Part shown: in pieces, positions 51,066 through 59,013 of the stretch
How the letters are laid out: each line of letters opens with the position of its first letter
How positions within the stretch are numbered: position 1 is the first letter of the stretch
Assembly: GCF_001428895.1 (NCBI RefSeq)
Contig: NZ_LMJA01000007.1
Coordinates: 1 to 64,000 of the forward strand
DNA length: 64,000 nt
Reading direction: 5' to 3'
Source of the DNA: Mycobacterium sp. Root265
Lineage (GTDB): Bacteria; Actinomycetota; Actinomycetes; Mycobacteriales; Mycobacteriaceae
Position numbers and translations under genes: made by a program
The notes under the pieces: model-generated
Seen by the model: the letters and a program-made list of their open reading frames with translations, nothing else
Databases searched by the model: none
What the model was told of the DNA's origin: nothing

Positions 51066-52403
51066 TCAGTTATCCACAGGGCCGTCGGGGCGCTCGTTGC
51101 GCTCCAGGTCTTCGAGTAGCTGATCGATGCCACTGGTGTCCCCGCCGATGGCCCGGTCGATGAAGGCGGCCGGCTCGTCGAGATCGGCGGCACCGGGCAG
51201 CAGGTCGGGGTGCTGCCACACCGCGTCGCGGGCATCGGCGCCCACCGCCTCGGTGAGCTTCTCCCACAGCGCGGCGGCCTCACGCATCTTGCGGGGTCGC
51301 AGTTCCAGCCCGACCAGGGTCGCGAAGGTCTGCTCGGCGGGCCCGCCGGTGCCGCGCCGGCGGCGCAGCGTCTCGCTGAGCGCCTCGGTGCCCGGCAACC
51401 GGTCCCCGAGCGCGGCGATGACGACGGTCTGCACCCAGCCCTCGATGAGCGCCAGCAGCGTCTCGAGTCGCTCCAGCGCGGCGGTCTGCTCCGGGGTGGC
51501 CTTGGGTTCGAACATGCCCTGGCTGAGCAGCTGCTCCATGGCCGCGGGATCGGCCAGCGACGCCGGGTTGAAGCCCTGCGCCATGTCCTCGATCCCGCTC
51601 ATGTCGATCTTCATGCCCTTGGCGAACGCCTCTACCGCGCTGAGCAGCTGGCTGGACAGCCACGGCACATGGCTGAACAGCCGGTGGTGGGCCGCCTCGC
51701 GGGCGGCCAGGAAGGTCAGCACCTCGCTGCGCGGCTGCTCAAGACCCTCGGTCAGGGCGTCCACGGCCTCGGGCATCAGGGCGGCAACACCCTTGGGGCC
51801 CAGCGGCAATCCGATGTCGGTGGAGGTCAGCACCTCCTTGGACAGCTTGCCCAGGGCCTGGCCGAGCTGGCTGCCGAAGGCCATTCCACCCATCTGGGAC
51901 ATCATCGCCAGCAGCGGCCCGGCCATCGCCTGGGCCTCCTGGGGCAGCGCCGAGGCCCAGACCGTGGAGATCTGCTCGGCAACCGGGTCGCACAACCGCT
52001 TCCAGGTTTCCAGGGTGTTGTCTAGCCACTCCGTCGGCGTCCAGGCCACCGTGCGGGTGGTGCCCGCGGGCAGCGCGGTGGCGCCGTCGAGCCAGGTTTC
52101 GGCCAGCCGCACCGCGTCGGCGATCGCGGAGCTGGTGGATTCGGGTACCGGTGCCACAAAACCGATGGAACTCGTTGCCAGCTGGCGGGCCAGGTCGTAG
52201 TTGACCGGTCCGGCCTGCTGGCCGCCGGCGGCCATATTGCCTGTGCCGCTGAACATCTCGCCGAGCCGGGTGAAGATCTGGCCGAGATCGGACATGTCGA
52301 AACCCTCACCGCCCAGCCCGAACGGATCCCCGGAGGGATCTTTCTTGCGCTTGTCAGGATCCGGGTCATCTCCGTGGGAGAAGCCGAAGGGCAGGTCAGC
52401 CAT
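51066..52403 (-). CDS. Zincin_2-family metalloprotease-like protein (DUF2342, Rv3195-like)
   Basis: A 445-residue protein of the Zincin_2 family, sometimes annotated as coenzyme-F420-biosynthesis-associated. The family motif FLAAREAAHHRLFSHVPWL (from about residue 223) replaces the classical HExxH. An N-terminal Gly/Met-rich segment precedes the helical catalytic domain. No signal peptide is visible, so it acts in the cytoplasm. Its substrate is not known. The ATG at 52403 (MADLPFGFSHGDD) is preferred over an upstream in-frame ATG with no conservation. The 308 bases upstream carry two copies of the GntR operator, but those serve the plus-strand regulator. Confidence 0.82.
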   Translation of the reverse strand: MADLPFGFSHGDDPDPDKRKKDPSGDPFGLGGEGFDMSDLGQIFTRLGEMFSGTGNMAAGGQQAGPVNYDLARQLATSSIGFVAPVPESTSSAIADAVRLAETWLDGATALPAGTTRTVAWTPTEWLDNTLETWKRLCDPVAEQISTVWASALPQEAQAMAGPLLAMMSQMGGMAFGSQLGQALGKLSKEVLTSTDIGLPLGPKGVAALMPEAVDALTEGLEQPRSEVLTFLAAREAAHHRLFSHVPWLSSQLLSAVEAFAKGMKIDMSGIEDMAQGFNPASLADPAAMEQLLSQGMFEPKATPEQTAALERLETLLALIEGWVQTVVIAALGDRLPGTEALSETLRRRRGTGGPAEQTFATLVGLELRPRKMREAAALWEKLTEAVGADARDAVWQHPDLLPGAADLDEPAAFIDRAIGGDTSGIDQLLEDLERNERPDGPVDN

Positions 52404-52504
52404 AGCGTCAACGGTACCCACCGGCGGCGGTGCGGGTGGGGCCGCGGGTCACGCTGTGAGCGAAGGAGCGTCGAGGGAAGCCGTCGAGCGCGGCTGAAGC
52501 ACAA

Positions 52505-52521
52505 TCGGATAGAATATCCAA
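52505..52521. promoter_or_regulatory. GntR operator copy 1
   Basis: TCGGATA-GAA-TATCCAA: seven-base arms around a three-base centre, one mismatch from perfect symmetry. It matches the copies at 54108 and 63736 in all but one arm base and the centre. Confidence 0.75.
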
Positions 52522-52676
52522 CGCCGATGCATCGAAGACGCCCCAATCGAACCTTCGGTGGACGCGCGAAATCGACAAGCAGTGAATCCTGCTCAAGCGG
52601 CGAATGGGCCTTAACGTGACCAAAGAAGGCCTGACGGCCCCATGACACCGCGCATATACCGGCCAGGACCACGAAT

Positions 52677-52693
52677 TCGAATAGAGTATCCAA
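52677..52693. promoter_or_regulatory. GntR operator copy 2, at the gntR start
   Basis: TCGAATA-GAG-TATCCAA, one base different from copy 1 in the arms. It ends 18 bases before the gntR ATG, so bound GntR would block its own transcription or translation start. Confidence 0.75.
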
Positions 52694-52711
52694 TACTTGA
52701 AAGGAGAGCTG

Positions 52712-53446
52712 ATGCCACCGCGAGCAACGAAGCGCAGCCCCCGTGTTGCGGCCGGCGCGAGCGCGAGTGCACGCTCGGAGTTTGTGCGCCCGAAGACGGC
52801 GAACCAGGCCGTCGCCGAGGCGATTCGCCGCGACATCAGCAGCGGTCGATTCCCGCCGGGCAGCTGGATCGTGCAGGAAAGCCTCGTGGAAATGTACGGG
52901 GTGTCGCGAATTCCCATCCGGGAGGCGTTGAAGACGCTGGAGGCCGAGGAGTACGTCACCTACGTACCGCACAGCGGCTATCGAGTCACCGAACTGGGTC
53001 TCGAAGAGCTCCGGGAGATTTTCCAGCTGCGTGCCACGCTGGAAGAGATGCTGATCCGCGATGCAATGCCCCATGTCACCGACGAGATCGTCGATCAGAT
53101 GCGGCTACGGATGGCGGAGATGGACGAAGGTGTTGCCAGCGGCGACCTCGTCGCAGTCGGCCTCGCGAACCGGCAGTTTCACTTCCTGACCTTCGAGAAG
53201 AGTCGGCTGGCCCGCACGAAACGTATTGTGACCCAGCTGTACAACACGGCTGATGCGTACCGGCCGCTGTACGCGCATCTGATGAATCTGCCGAAGGTCA
53301 ATACCGAGCACATCCTGCTGACGGACGCGATTGCCGACCGCGACGTGGAGAGGGTGATCGCCCTGAATTACGAGCATCGTTCGCACGCGATCGATAACCT
53401 GACCAAGGCGCTGGCCGAGGACCTGAAGGACACGGCCGCCCAGTAA
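52712..53446 (+). CDS. GntR/FCD-family regulator of the downstream catabolic cluster
   Basis: A 244-residue FadR-type GntR protein. The winged helix-turn-helix covers about 29-95 (AEAIRRDISSGRFPPGSWIVQESL, then YGVSRIPIREALKTLEAEEY). The all-helical FCD ligand domain spans about 100-230, with candidate metal-binding histidines in RQFHFLTF, TEHILLTDAI and YEHRSHAI. Many FCD regulators bind small carboxylates through such a site. The ATG at 52712 has AAGGAG six bases upstream. It lies next to the operator that recurs before the monooxygenase and amidohydrolase genes, so it is the likely repressor of the block. Confidence 0.9.
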   Translation: MPPRATKRSPRVAAGASASARSEFVRPKTANQAVAEAIRRDISSGRFPPGSWIVQESLVEMYGVSRIPIREALKTLEAEEYVTYVPHSGYRVTELGLEELREIFQLRATLEEMLIRDAMPHVTDEIVDQMRLRMAEMDEGVASGDLVAVGLANRQFHFLTFEKSRLARTKRIVTQLYNTADAYRPLYAHLMNLPKVNTEHILLTDAIADRDVERVIALNYEHRSHAIDNLTKALAEDLKDTAAQ

Positions 53447-53450
53447 GCGG

Positions 53451-54050
53451 TTACCGCGGCCCGCCCAGGGTTCGTCCGAGAGCGAGACCCAGCGCCACAC
53501 CGGCGAGCGCCGTGACAGCGAGCACCAGGCGTTCGTCGGCGTTGGGGGAGTAGCTCGCAGCCCGACGGTGCGGCGAGCTGTCGGCGGCAGGGCGGTGCGG
53601 GTCGTCGGGGCCGGCGATGGCGTCGTTGAGGCGATTGGCGAACTGCTTGAGGATTCGGTTGCTGACCTGAGCGATCACCCCGCTGCCGAACTGCGCGATC
53701 CGCCCACTGAGCTCCAGATCGGTGGTGACGGTGACCGCCGAACTGCCGCCACGCTCGTGGGCAACCATGGTGACCGTGGCCTCGGCCGAGCCATTGCCCT
53801 TGCCGTCGCGGGCGGTTCCCCGGACCACCATCCGATGCGTTCGGTCGTCGCGGTTCACGATCCGTGCCGTCCCGCCCAGCGTGAGGCCGACGGGTCCGAC
53901 CTTCACTGTGACGTTGGCCCGGTGCTCATCACCCTCGCTGCTCTCCAGTTCGGCGCCCGGAATGCACGCCGCCACCTGCGGAATGTCGGTGAGTACGGCC
54001 CACGCGATATCGATCGGTGCATCGACGACGAACTCGTTGACCAGCTGCAT
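53451..54050 (-). CDS. CoxG-like SRPBCC protein with C-terminal membrane tail
   Basis: A 199-residue CoxG-family protein. The N-terminal ~145 residues are an SRPBCC ligand-binding domain (FVVDAPIDIAWAVLTDIPQVAACIPGAEL at the start; TDLELSGRIAQFGSGVIAQVSNRILKQF helix near the end), a cavity that binds hydrophobic ligands. A linker leads to a C-terminal hydrophobic helix, LVLAVTALAGVALGLALGRTL. CoxG accompanies Cox-type CO dehydrogenase, and the M. smegmatis protein was shown to carry menaquinone to that enzyme. This one sits with a different molybdenum hydroxylase, hence an analogous role is inferred. It is divergent from the monooxygenase gene, sharing an operator. Confidence 0.82.
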   Translation of the reverse strand: MQLVNEFVVDAPIDIAWAVLTDIPQVAACIPGAELESSEGDEHRANVTVKVGPVGLTLGGTARIVNRDDRTHRMVVRGTARDGKGNGSAEATVTMVAHERGGSSAVTVTTDLELSGRIAQFGSGVIAQVSNRILKQFANRLNDAIAGPDDPHRPAADSSPHRRAASYSPNADERLVLAVTALAGVALGLALGRTLGGPR

Positions 54051-54107
54051 CGCGGTGCTCCCTGTGTGACTGCGCTGTTGAAGAACCCGGTGAGGTCCGC
54101 TTTACTA

Positions 54108-54124
54108 TTGGATATTCTATCCAA
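54108..54124. promoter_or_regulatory. GntR operator copy 3, perfect palindrome in the coxG/monooxygenase gap
   Basis: TTGGATA-TTC-TATCCAA is a perfect inverted repeat. It immediately follows TACTAT (54103-54108), a good -10 for the plus-strand monooxygenase gene, with TTGAAG (54078-54083) at -35. A repressor here would shut both divergent promoters. Confidence 0.8.
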
Positions 54125-54148
54125 GACGCACCGTAAAGGGAGTTACGC

Positions 54149-55147
54149 ATGTTGAGCAAGGGTGTTGGACTTTTTCCCACCGAGCCGGTCGGTCCGATGT
54201 GCGACTACGTCAAACTCTGCGAATCGCTGGGCTATGACAATGTGTGGTTCGGCGATTCGCAGAACATCTGGCGCGAGTCCTCAACCGTGATGGGCGCAGC
54301 GGCCGTCGGTACCGAAAAGATCGTCTTCGGCACCGGGGTGACCAATGCCGTGACGCGGCACCCGTCCGTGCTGGCGTCGACCTGGGCGACCTTGGCGGAG
54401 TTCACCAACGGCCGAGTGGCGCTGGGCATCGGCACCGGAGACTCTTCGCTTCGGACCATGGGCCTTCGCCCGCAGAAGCTTGCCGAGCTCGAACAGTCGA
54501 TCACCGACCTGCGTGCCTTGTTCCGTGGGGAATCGGTGGCAGAGTCGAGCAGTGGCGCCGATTTTCACCTCAACTACGTGACCGAACCGATGGACATCCC
54601 GATCTACATCGCGGCGTCGGCACCGAAGATCCTGCAGATGTCCGGCCGTATCGCCGATGGCGTCATCGTGCTGGTGGGAACGGCACCGCATTTCATCGAA
54701 GCGGCGCTGCAGACCATCGAGGCCGGCGCCAAGGAGAGCGGCCGCACACTCGACGACCTGCACATCGTGTTGTGGACACCCACAGCGATCGCCGAAGACC
54801 GCACCGAGGCCCGCGATCTGGTGCGCGCTCATGTATCCCGTGTCGCCATCCGTCCGTTACCGGCCAAGGTGGACCCGGCGCTGGAGAAAGCGATCGACCG
54901 CATCCGGGACAGCTACAACTACTACGAGCACATGAACACCGAAGCCGCGCACGCCGACCTCGTCCCCGACGAACTGGTCGATCTGTTCGCCCTGGCGGGG
55001 ACCCCCGATGAGTGTGCGCAACGGCTCAAGGAGATCGAATCCGTGGGTGTCAACCAAGTGTCGATCGTTCCTTTCGTGCGTCCCGGGCAGAGCAAGGAAG
55101 CAACCATCCGCACCTTCGCCGATATCGTGGGCGGCCTCGGGCAATGA
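54149..55147 (+). CDS. LLM-class (luciferase-like) flavin-dependent monooxygenase
   Basis: A 332-residue bacterial-luciferase-fold protein that would use reduced F420 or FMNH2. Diagnostic segments are LGYDNVWFGDSQNIWRES, VTRHPSVLASTWATLAEFTNGRVALGIGTGDS (from about residue 68), PIYIAASAPKILQMSGRIADGVIV and the C-terminal GTPDECAQRLKEIESVGVNQVSI. Family members oxidise or reduce a wide range of small molecules, and in mycobacteria many use F420. The ATG at 54149 has AAAGGGAG upstream. As first gene after the operator it may act early in the pathway. The cofactor cannot be decided from sequence. Confidence 0.87.
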   Translation: MLSKGVGLFPTEPVGPMCDYVKLCESLGYDNVWFGDSQNIWRESSTVMGAAAVGTEKIVFGTGVTNAVTRHPSVLASTWATLAEFTNGRVALGIGTGDSSLRTMGLRPQKLAELEQSITDLRALFRGESVAESSSGADFHLNYVTEPMDIPIYIAASAPKILQMSGRIADGVIVLVGTAPHFIEAALQTIEAGAKESGRTLDDLHIVLWTPTAIAEDRTEARDLVRAHVSRVAIRPLPAKVDPALEKAIDRIRDSYNYYEHMNTEAAHADLVPDELVDLFALAGTPDECAQRLKEIESVGVNQVSIVPFVRPGQSKEATIRTFADIVGGLGQ

Positions 55148-55413
55148 CGGACCGCCGAGGTGCGCCCGCTACGGCTGCCGCCGGCTTCCCGGCTCCGGGC
55201 AGCAGGGTCGCCGGGGCGCCACCGGCACTGAAGCGCGTGCTGACACCGGCCGACGGGGTACTTCACGCTCCGCCCGTTGCTGAAGTGGCGACCGCCGCGG
55301 TGCCCGCGGCCGATCTGCGACGACCGTCCTTGTCGTCGTTCACCGCGGCCGCCGCCATGGCGGGCATCGCGGTCGGCCTCGAGCTGGCGCGACTGTCGAG
55401 AGGCGCTCGGTGA
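55144..55413 (+). CDS. Small membrane-tail protein, unrecognised
   Basis: An 89-residue Ala/Pro-rich protein that I do not recognise. Only its last ~25 residues are hydrophobic (SSFTAAAAMAGIAVGLELARL), forming a C-terminal helix that closely resembles the tail of the CoxG-like protein encoded opposite (TALAGVALGLALGRTL): both have A-x-x-A-G-[VI]-A-x-G-L-x-L-x-R spacing. The first 60 residues look unstructured. The ATG overlaps the monooxygenase stop (ATGA), implying coupled translation. It might be a membrane anchor or assembly partner, or a degenerate gene end; there is no direct functional evidence. Confidence 0.6.
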   Translation: MTDRRGAPATAAAGFPAPGSRVAGAPPALKRVLTPADGVLHAPPVAEVATAAVPAADLRRPSLSSFTAAAAMAGIAVGLELARLSRGAR

Positions 55414-55444
55414 GGTGTTATTTACGTCAAGTTAACGCGATCGG

Positions 55445-55482
55445 TTGACGCACCTCACACCCCCTTTTATAGTTGGATCCAA
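55445..55482 (+). promoter_or_regulatory. Promoter of the ABC importer with compressed GntR site
   Basis: TTGACG (55445-55450), 17-base spacer, TATAGT (55468-55473) form a near-ideal housekeeping promoter. Immediately downstream is TTGGATCCAA (55473-55482), the two operator half-sites TTGGAT/ATCCAA placed directly against each other rather than with the 7-base offset of the other copies. Position at the start site suits repression, but the altered spacing makes GntR binding uncertain. Confidence 0.65.
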
Positions 55483-55510
55483 TATGCAGTTACCAGATGG
55501 AGGTGCTTTG

Positions 55511-56497
55511 ATGTTGCGTCTGACCAAGTGCGTGACTGCGTCACTCACAGTCTTCGCCGTACTGGCCACCGGTGCGTGCGCCGACGAGGGGGCGGCGCCC
55601 CAGAGTGGATCCGGCAGCAACACGCTGAGCATCTCGGCCACCGGCGTCGACAGCCTGCCGTTCATGGCCATCCTGCAGGCCGGCATCAACAAGAAGTGGT
55701 TCGAGGAAGAGGGCCTGGCCGTCGACCTGTTCTCGGGCGGCGGCGGTGGTAACACGCTGCGAGTCGTCACCAGTGGCGACGCCGACGTCGCCATCGCGGG
55801 CAACAGCTCGGTCCTGCTCGCCGCCCAGCAGCCCAATTCCAATCTCAAGGTGATCGCGCCCTGGTTCCAGGTCAACGACTTCTCCTGGATCAGCCCGCCC
55901 GGACGAAGCCTGGAGGGCGCGACCCTGGGTTTCAGTTCCGCCGGATCCTCGACCGAACTGATCGTCAAGGGCCTGCAACGTGAACTCCCCGGAGTGCAGG
56001 CACAGGCAGTCGGCCCGATGGGCGACAACTGGACGGCGGCGAAGGCCGACCAGATCACCGCAGGCTGGGCCATGCAACCCTTCATCGCCGACAAGCAGGC
56101 CACCGACAATGCCGAGGTGCTGGTGAATTCCCGGGAGTTGCTGGGTGACCTGCCCGCCGATCTGGTGGCAGTCAACACCGCATACGCCGAAGCCAACCCG
56201 GAAAACTTGCGCAAGTTCTTCAAGGTCGCCGACCGGCTGAACCAGTGGGTGGTGGAAAGCCCGGATGAAGCCGCGACCGAACTGGCGCCGCTGGTCGGTG
56301 TCGGTCCAGAAGTGATGAAGGCAGCCTTCCGTGACAATCCCGACCTCGCCAAAGGCTACTCGCTCAAGGTGGACACCGAGGGCCTGAAGAACCTGTCGGA
56401 CCTGATGGTGGAGGCCGGGCAGATCTCCGAACCCGTCAACTGGGCGGAGACATTGGATCAGCAGTACCTGCCCGACGACGCCCAGTCCACGTTCTGA
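55511..56497 (+). CDS. ABC transporter substrate-binding lipoprotein (SsuA/NMT1-like)
   Basis: A 328-residue periplasmic-binding protein of the SsuA/TauA/NMT1 type. Signal sequence with hydrophobic core VTASLTVFAVLATGA precedes a lipobox-like cysteine (C23 in ATGACADEG); the box is not canonical but position and context fit. The binding domain includes VDSLPFMAILQAGINKKWFEEEGL, SGDADVAIAGNSSVLLAAQQ and the SPPGRSLEGATLGFSSAGSSTELI hinge. Members bind small sulfonates, nitrate, pyrimidine or aromatic-carboxylate compounds. ATG 55511 with GGAGG seven bases before is chosen over earlier ATG 55484. Inferred cargo is the substrate of the pathway. Confidence 0.87.
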   Translation: MLRLTKCVTASLTVFAVLATGACADEGAAPQSGSGSNTLSISATGVDSLPFMAILQAGINKKWFEEEGLAVDLFSGGGGGNTLRVVTSGDADVAIAGNSSVLLAAQQPNSNLKVIAPWFQVNDFSWISPPGRSLEGATLGFSSAGSSTELIVKGLQRELPGVQAQAVGPMGDNWTAAKADQITAGWAMQPFIADKQATDNAEVLVNSRELLGDLPADLVAVNTAYAEANPENLRKFFKVADRLNQWVVESPDEAATELAPLVGVGPEVMKAAFRDNPDLAKGYSLKVDTEGLKNLSDLMVEAGQISEPVNWAETLDQQYLPDDAQSTF

Positions 56498-56561
56498 GCC
56501 CGCAGCGACCGCGTGAACCGAACCCGTTGATGTCCGACAGCCTTGAAAGAGAGCGAAATTC

Positions 56562-57371
56562 GTGAGCAATCAGGGAATTCAAATCGAGAACGTGTCGGTC
56601 GTGTTCGACACGGCAGCCGGGCAGGTGACGGCGGTCAAGCAGATCGATCAGCACATTCCGCCCACCAGCTTCGTGTCGATCGTCGGCCCCAGCGGCTGTG
56701 GCAAATCGACTCTGCTCGCCGTGATCTCCGGATTGCAGAAGGCCACCAGTGGAACGGTGAGTGTGGCGGGGCGACCGGTGAGCGGGCCGGACCCCAAGAT
56801 CGGCGTGGTGTTCCAGGAGGACTCAACGTTGCCCTGGCGCACCGTCGAGGAGAACGTGGCGTTCGCGATGGAGATGATCGGGACCGAGAAGGCGGCCAGA
56901 CGCCGACGGGCTCAGGAGGCGATCGAGCTGGTCGGTCTGCGGGGGTTCGAGAAGTCCTATCCCTCACAACTTTCCGGTGGCATGCGCCAGCGAGTGGCAT
57001 TGGCGCGCACGCTCGCGGTCCAGCCCGAGGTGGTGCTGATGGACGAGCCGTTCGCAGCACTTGACCAGCAGACGCGCTTGTTCCTCGGTGCCGAGGTCCG
57101 CCAGATCTGGGCCCGCACGCATCAGACCATCATGTTCGTCACGCACGACATCTCGGAGGCCATTCTGCTGTCCCAGCAGGTGTGGGTGATGTCCTACCGG
57201 CCCGGAACCATCATCGATGTCGTTGACATCGACCTGCCCGACGAGCGTGACGCCAGTGTTGTCTCGACACCCCGGTTCAACGAGTTGCACAACCGGATCT
57301 GGAGTTCCCTGCAGGCGGAGTCGATGCGCGGGTTCCAGCAGCAGGACACCAAGGAGAAGGCGTCGAAGTGA
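56562..57371 (+). CDS. ABC importer ATPase (SsuB/TauB-like)
   Basis: A 269-residue nucleotide-binding subunit. Walker [10 protein letters not shown] is at 42-50, the Q-loop in FQEDSTLPW near 85-91, the signature LSGGMRQR at 137-144, Walker B VVLMDEP (157-163) and the switch histidine in VTHDISEA. The [12 protein letters not shown] segment is characteristic of nitrate/sulfonate/taurine importer ATPases. GTG at 56562 has AAAGAGAG before it. It is 64 bases after the binding-protein gene and overlaps the first permease by GTGA. Confidence 0.94.
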   Translation: MSNQGIQIENVSVVFDTAAGQVTAVKQIDQHIPPTSFVSIVGPSGCGKSTLLAVISGLQKATSGTVSVAGRPVSGPDPKIGVVFQEDSTLPWRTVEENVAFAMEMIGTEKAARRRRAQEAIELVGLRGFEKSYPSQLSGGMRQRVALARTLAVQPEVVLMDEPFAALDQQTRLFLGAEVRQIWARTHQTIMFVTHDISEAILLSQQVWVMSYRPGTIIDVVDIDLPDERDASVVSTPRFNELHNRIWSSLQAESMRGFQQQDTKEKASK

Positions 57372-58219
57372 CCACCTCCTATGTGGCGGCCGACGATCTG
57401 CCGTCGGAAACTCTGCACGGGTCGCAGCGGGAGCCGGAGAACAGCACACCCGCGTGGCGTCCGGGCAAGCTCACGGTGAGTGTGTTGTCGACGGTGGGTC
57501 TGTTCGCGGCATTCATCCTCTTCTGTGAGATCGGTGCGCGCGCCGGATGGTGGAGCGCGGGCATCCTGCCGGCCCCGTCGGTCATCGTTGCCGAACTGGG
57601 CGTCCTCCTCACCGAGCCGCAATTCTGGAGTGACGCGGGCCGCACCGGATTCGAGGTGGCACTGGCCATTGTGTTCGGCGGGCTGCTGGGATTCGCTGCC
57701 GGCCTGGTCTTCTGGAAGATTCCGCTGGTCGGCCGGATCTTCGAACCGTATCTGGTGTCGTTCTACGCCGTCCCGTTGGTTTTGTTCTACCCGGTCATGA
57801 TCGTCCTGGTAGGCATCAACGCCATGTCGGTGATCATCCTGGCGACCATCATGGCGGCCATCCCGATGGCGCTCAACACCGCGGTCGGTCTCAACACCAT
57901 GCCCCCCGTCTACATGAAGCTGGCTCGATCGTTGAAAGCCTCACCGCGACAGACGCTGTTCGCCATCGCCATCCCAGCGGCCGGACCTTTCATCGTCGCC
58001 GGTCTGCGACTCGCCGTGGTGTACGCCCTGATCGGGACCATCGCCATGGAATTCACCACGGCCCAGGCAGGATTGGGATACCGCATCCGCTACCTCTACG
58101 AAATCTTCGACAACGAACTGATGTTCGCCCACATCGTGATGGTTCTCGTGCTCTCCGGCATTCTCACCATCCTGCTGGCCGTGGTAGAGCGGGCACTGCT
58201 GCGCGGAAGGAATCTGTGA
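57368..58219 (+). CDS. ABC importer permease 1 (SsuC-like)
   Basis: A 283-residue BPD-type inner-membrane permease with about six helices (first at about 37-57). The EAA loop for ATPase coupling reads [21 protein letters not shown] (EAA-like motif near residues 186-210). A ~35-residue hydrophilic N-terminus precedes the first helix. It overlaps the ATPase gene stop by GTGA and its own end overlaps the second permease start. Together with permease 2 it probably forms a heteromeric membrane pair rather than the usual SsuC homodimer. Confidence 0.9.
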   Translation: MTTSYVAADDLPSETLHGSQREPENSTPAWRPGKLTVSVLSTVGLFAAFILFCEIGARAGWWSAGILPAPSVIVAELGVLLTEPQFWSDAGRTGFEVALAIVFGGLLGFAAGLVFWKIPLVGRIFEPYLVSFYAVPLVLFYPVMIVLVGINAMSVIILATIMAAIPMALNTAVGLNTMPPVYMKLARSLKASPRQTLFAIAIPAAGPFIVAGLRLAVVYALIGTIAMEFTTAQAGLGYRIRYLYEIFDNELMFAHIVMVLVLSGILTILLAVVERALLRGRNL

Positions 58220-59013
58220 TGACCACCATCGCCGGCCGGCACGCGGCCACCGAGCCGCCGGCGCGGCCCGACAGGTTCCAGGCCCGTGCGATCGTGACCA
58301 GCCAGGCTTTCGGGGCCGTGATGCTGGGATTCGTGATACTTGCCGTCTGGCAGGTGATGTCGGGTGTCACCTTCGTCATCCCTTCGCCTGCGCACACGGT
58401 GGCCGTGCTGTTCTCCAATCTCGCCGATCCTGCCTACCTTTTCGATCTGCGGGTCACGGCCCAGTCGGTGCTGATGGCATTCGTGATCGGCACCGCGGTG
58501 GGCGGCGGCATCGGCCTGCTCCTCGGACTGTCGCCACTTCTGCGAACGGTCCTCGAACCGTCGATCATCATCCTCAACGGTATCCCCAAGATCGTGCTCT
58601 ACCCGGTGCTGCTGCCCATCTTCAGCCTGTCGGGGTCCAAGGTGGTCATGGGCGTGTTGTTCGCCCTGTTCCCGGTTCTGATCAATGTCTCGACCGGCGT
58701 CCAGGAGATCCCGCGGGTGTACTGGAAGCTCGCGAAGTCGGTACGGGCGAACTCCTGGCAGACGCTGGTGCACATCATCTTTCCTGCCATTCGCCGTCCG
58801 CTGCTGACCGGCATCCGGCTCGCGGTGAGCCTGTCGGTCGTGGGCGTCGTGCTCTCGGAGTTCTTCGCCACTCGTCGCGGGCTCGGTCGAGTGGTGCTGC
58901 AGTCTTACAGCCACGGTGAATACCCGGCGATGGTCGCCACCATCATGCTGCTCATCACGATCTCCTTCGGTATCTCGATCGCGCTGTGGCAGTGGGAAAA
59001 GCGACTCCATTGA
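58216..59013 (+). CDS. ABC importer permease 2 (SsuC-like)
   Basis: A 265-residue second BPD permease, similar in plan to the first but clearly diverged. Its EAA loop is VRANSWQTLVHIIFPAIRRPLL and it ends ITISFGISIALWQWEKRLH. About six membrane segments begin near residue 32. GTG 58216 or ATG 58219, adjacent codons, could start it, with GGAAGGA upstream. Having two different permease genes suggests a heterodimeric channel. The stop overlaps the molybdenum-subunit start (TTGA), tying transport to catabolism. Confidence 0.9.
   Translation: MMTTIAGRHAATEPPARPDRFQARAIVTSQAFGAVMLGFVILAVWQVMSGVTFVIPSPAHTVAVLFSNLADPAYLFDLRVTAQSVLMAFVIGTAVGGGIGLLLGLSPLLRTVLEPSIIILNGIPKIVLYPVLLPIFSLSGSKVVMGVLFALFPVLINVSTGVQEIPRVYWKLAKSVRANSWQTLVHIIFPAIRRPLLTGIRLAVSLSVVGVVLSEFFATRRGLGRVVLQSYSHGEYPAMVATIMLLITISFGISIALWQWEKRLH

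Larger units (their letters stand above)
52404..52711. other. Regulatory gap between the zincin and gntR genes with two GntR operators
   Basis: This 308-base gap carries no gene: the frames present are short and lack homology. It holds two copies of the operator (52505-52521 and 52677-52693), 172 bases apart, and the ribosome site AAGGAG of gntR. Two spaced sites could allow looping repression. It also marks the border between conserved core genes and the accessory catabolic block. Confidence 0.6.
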
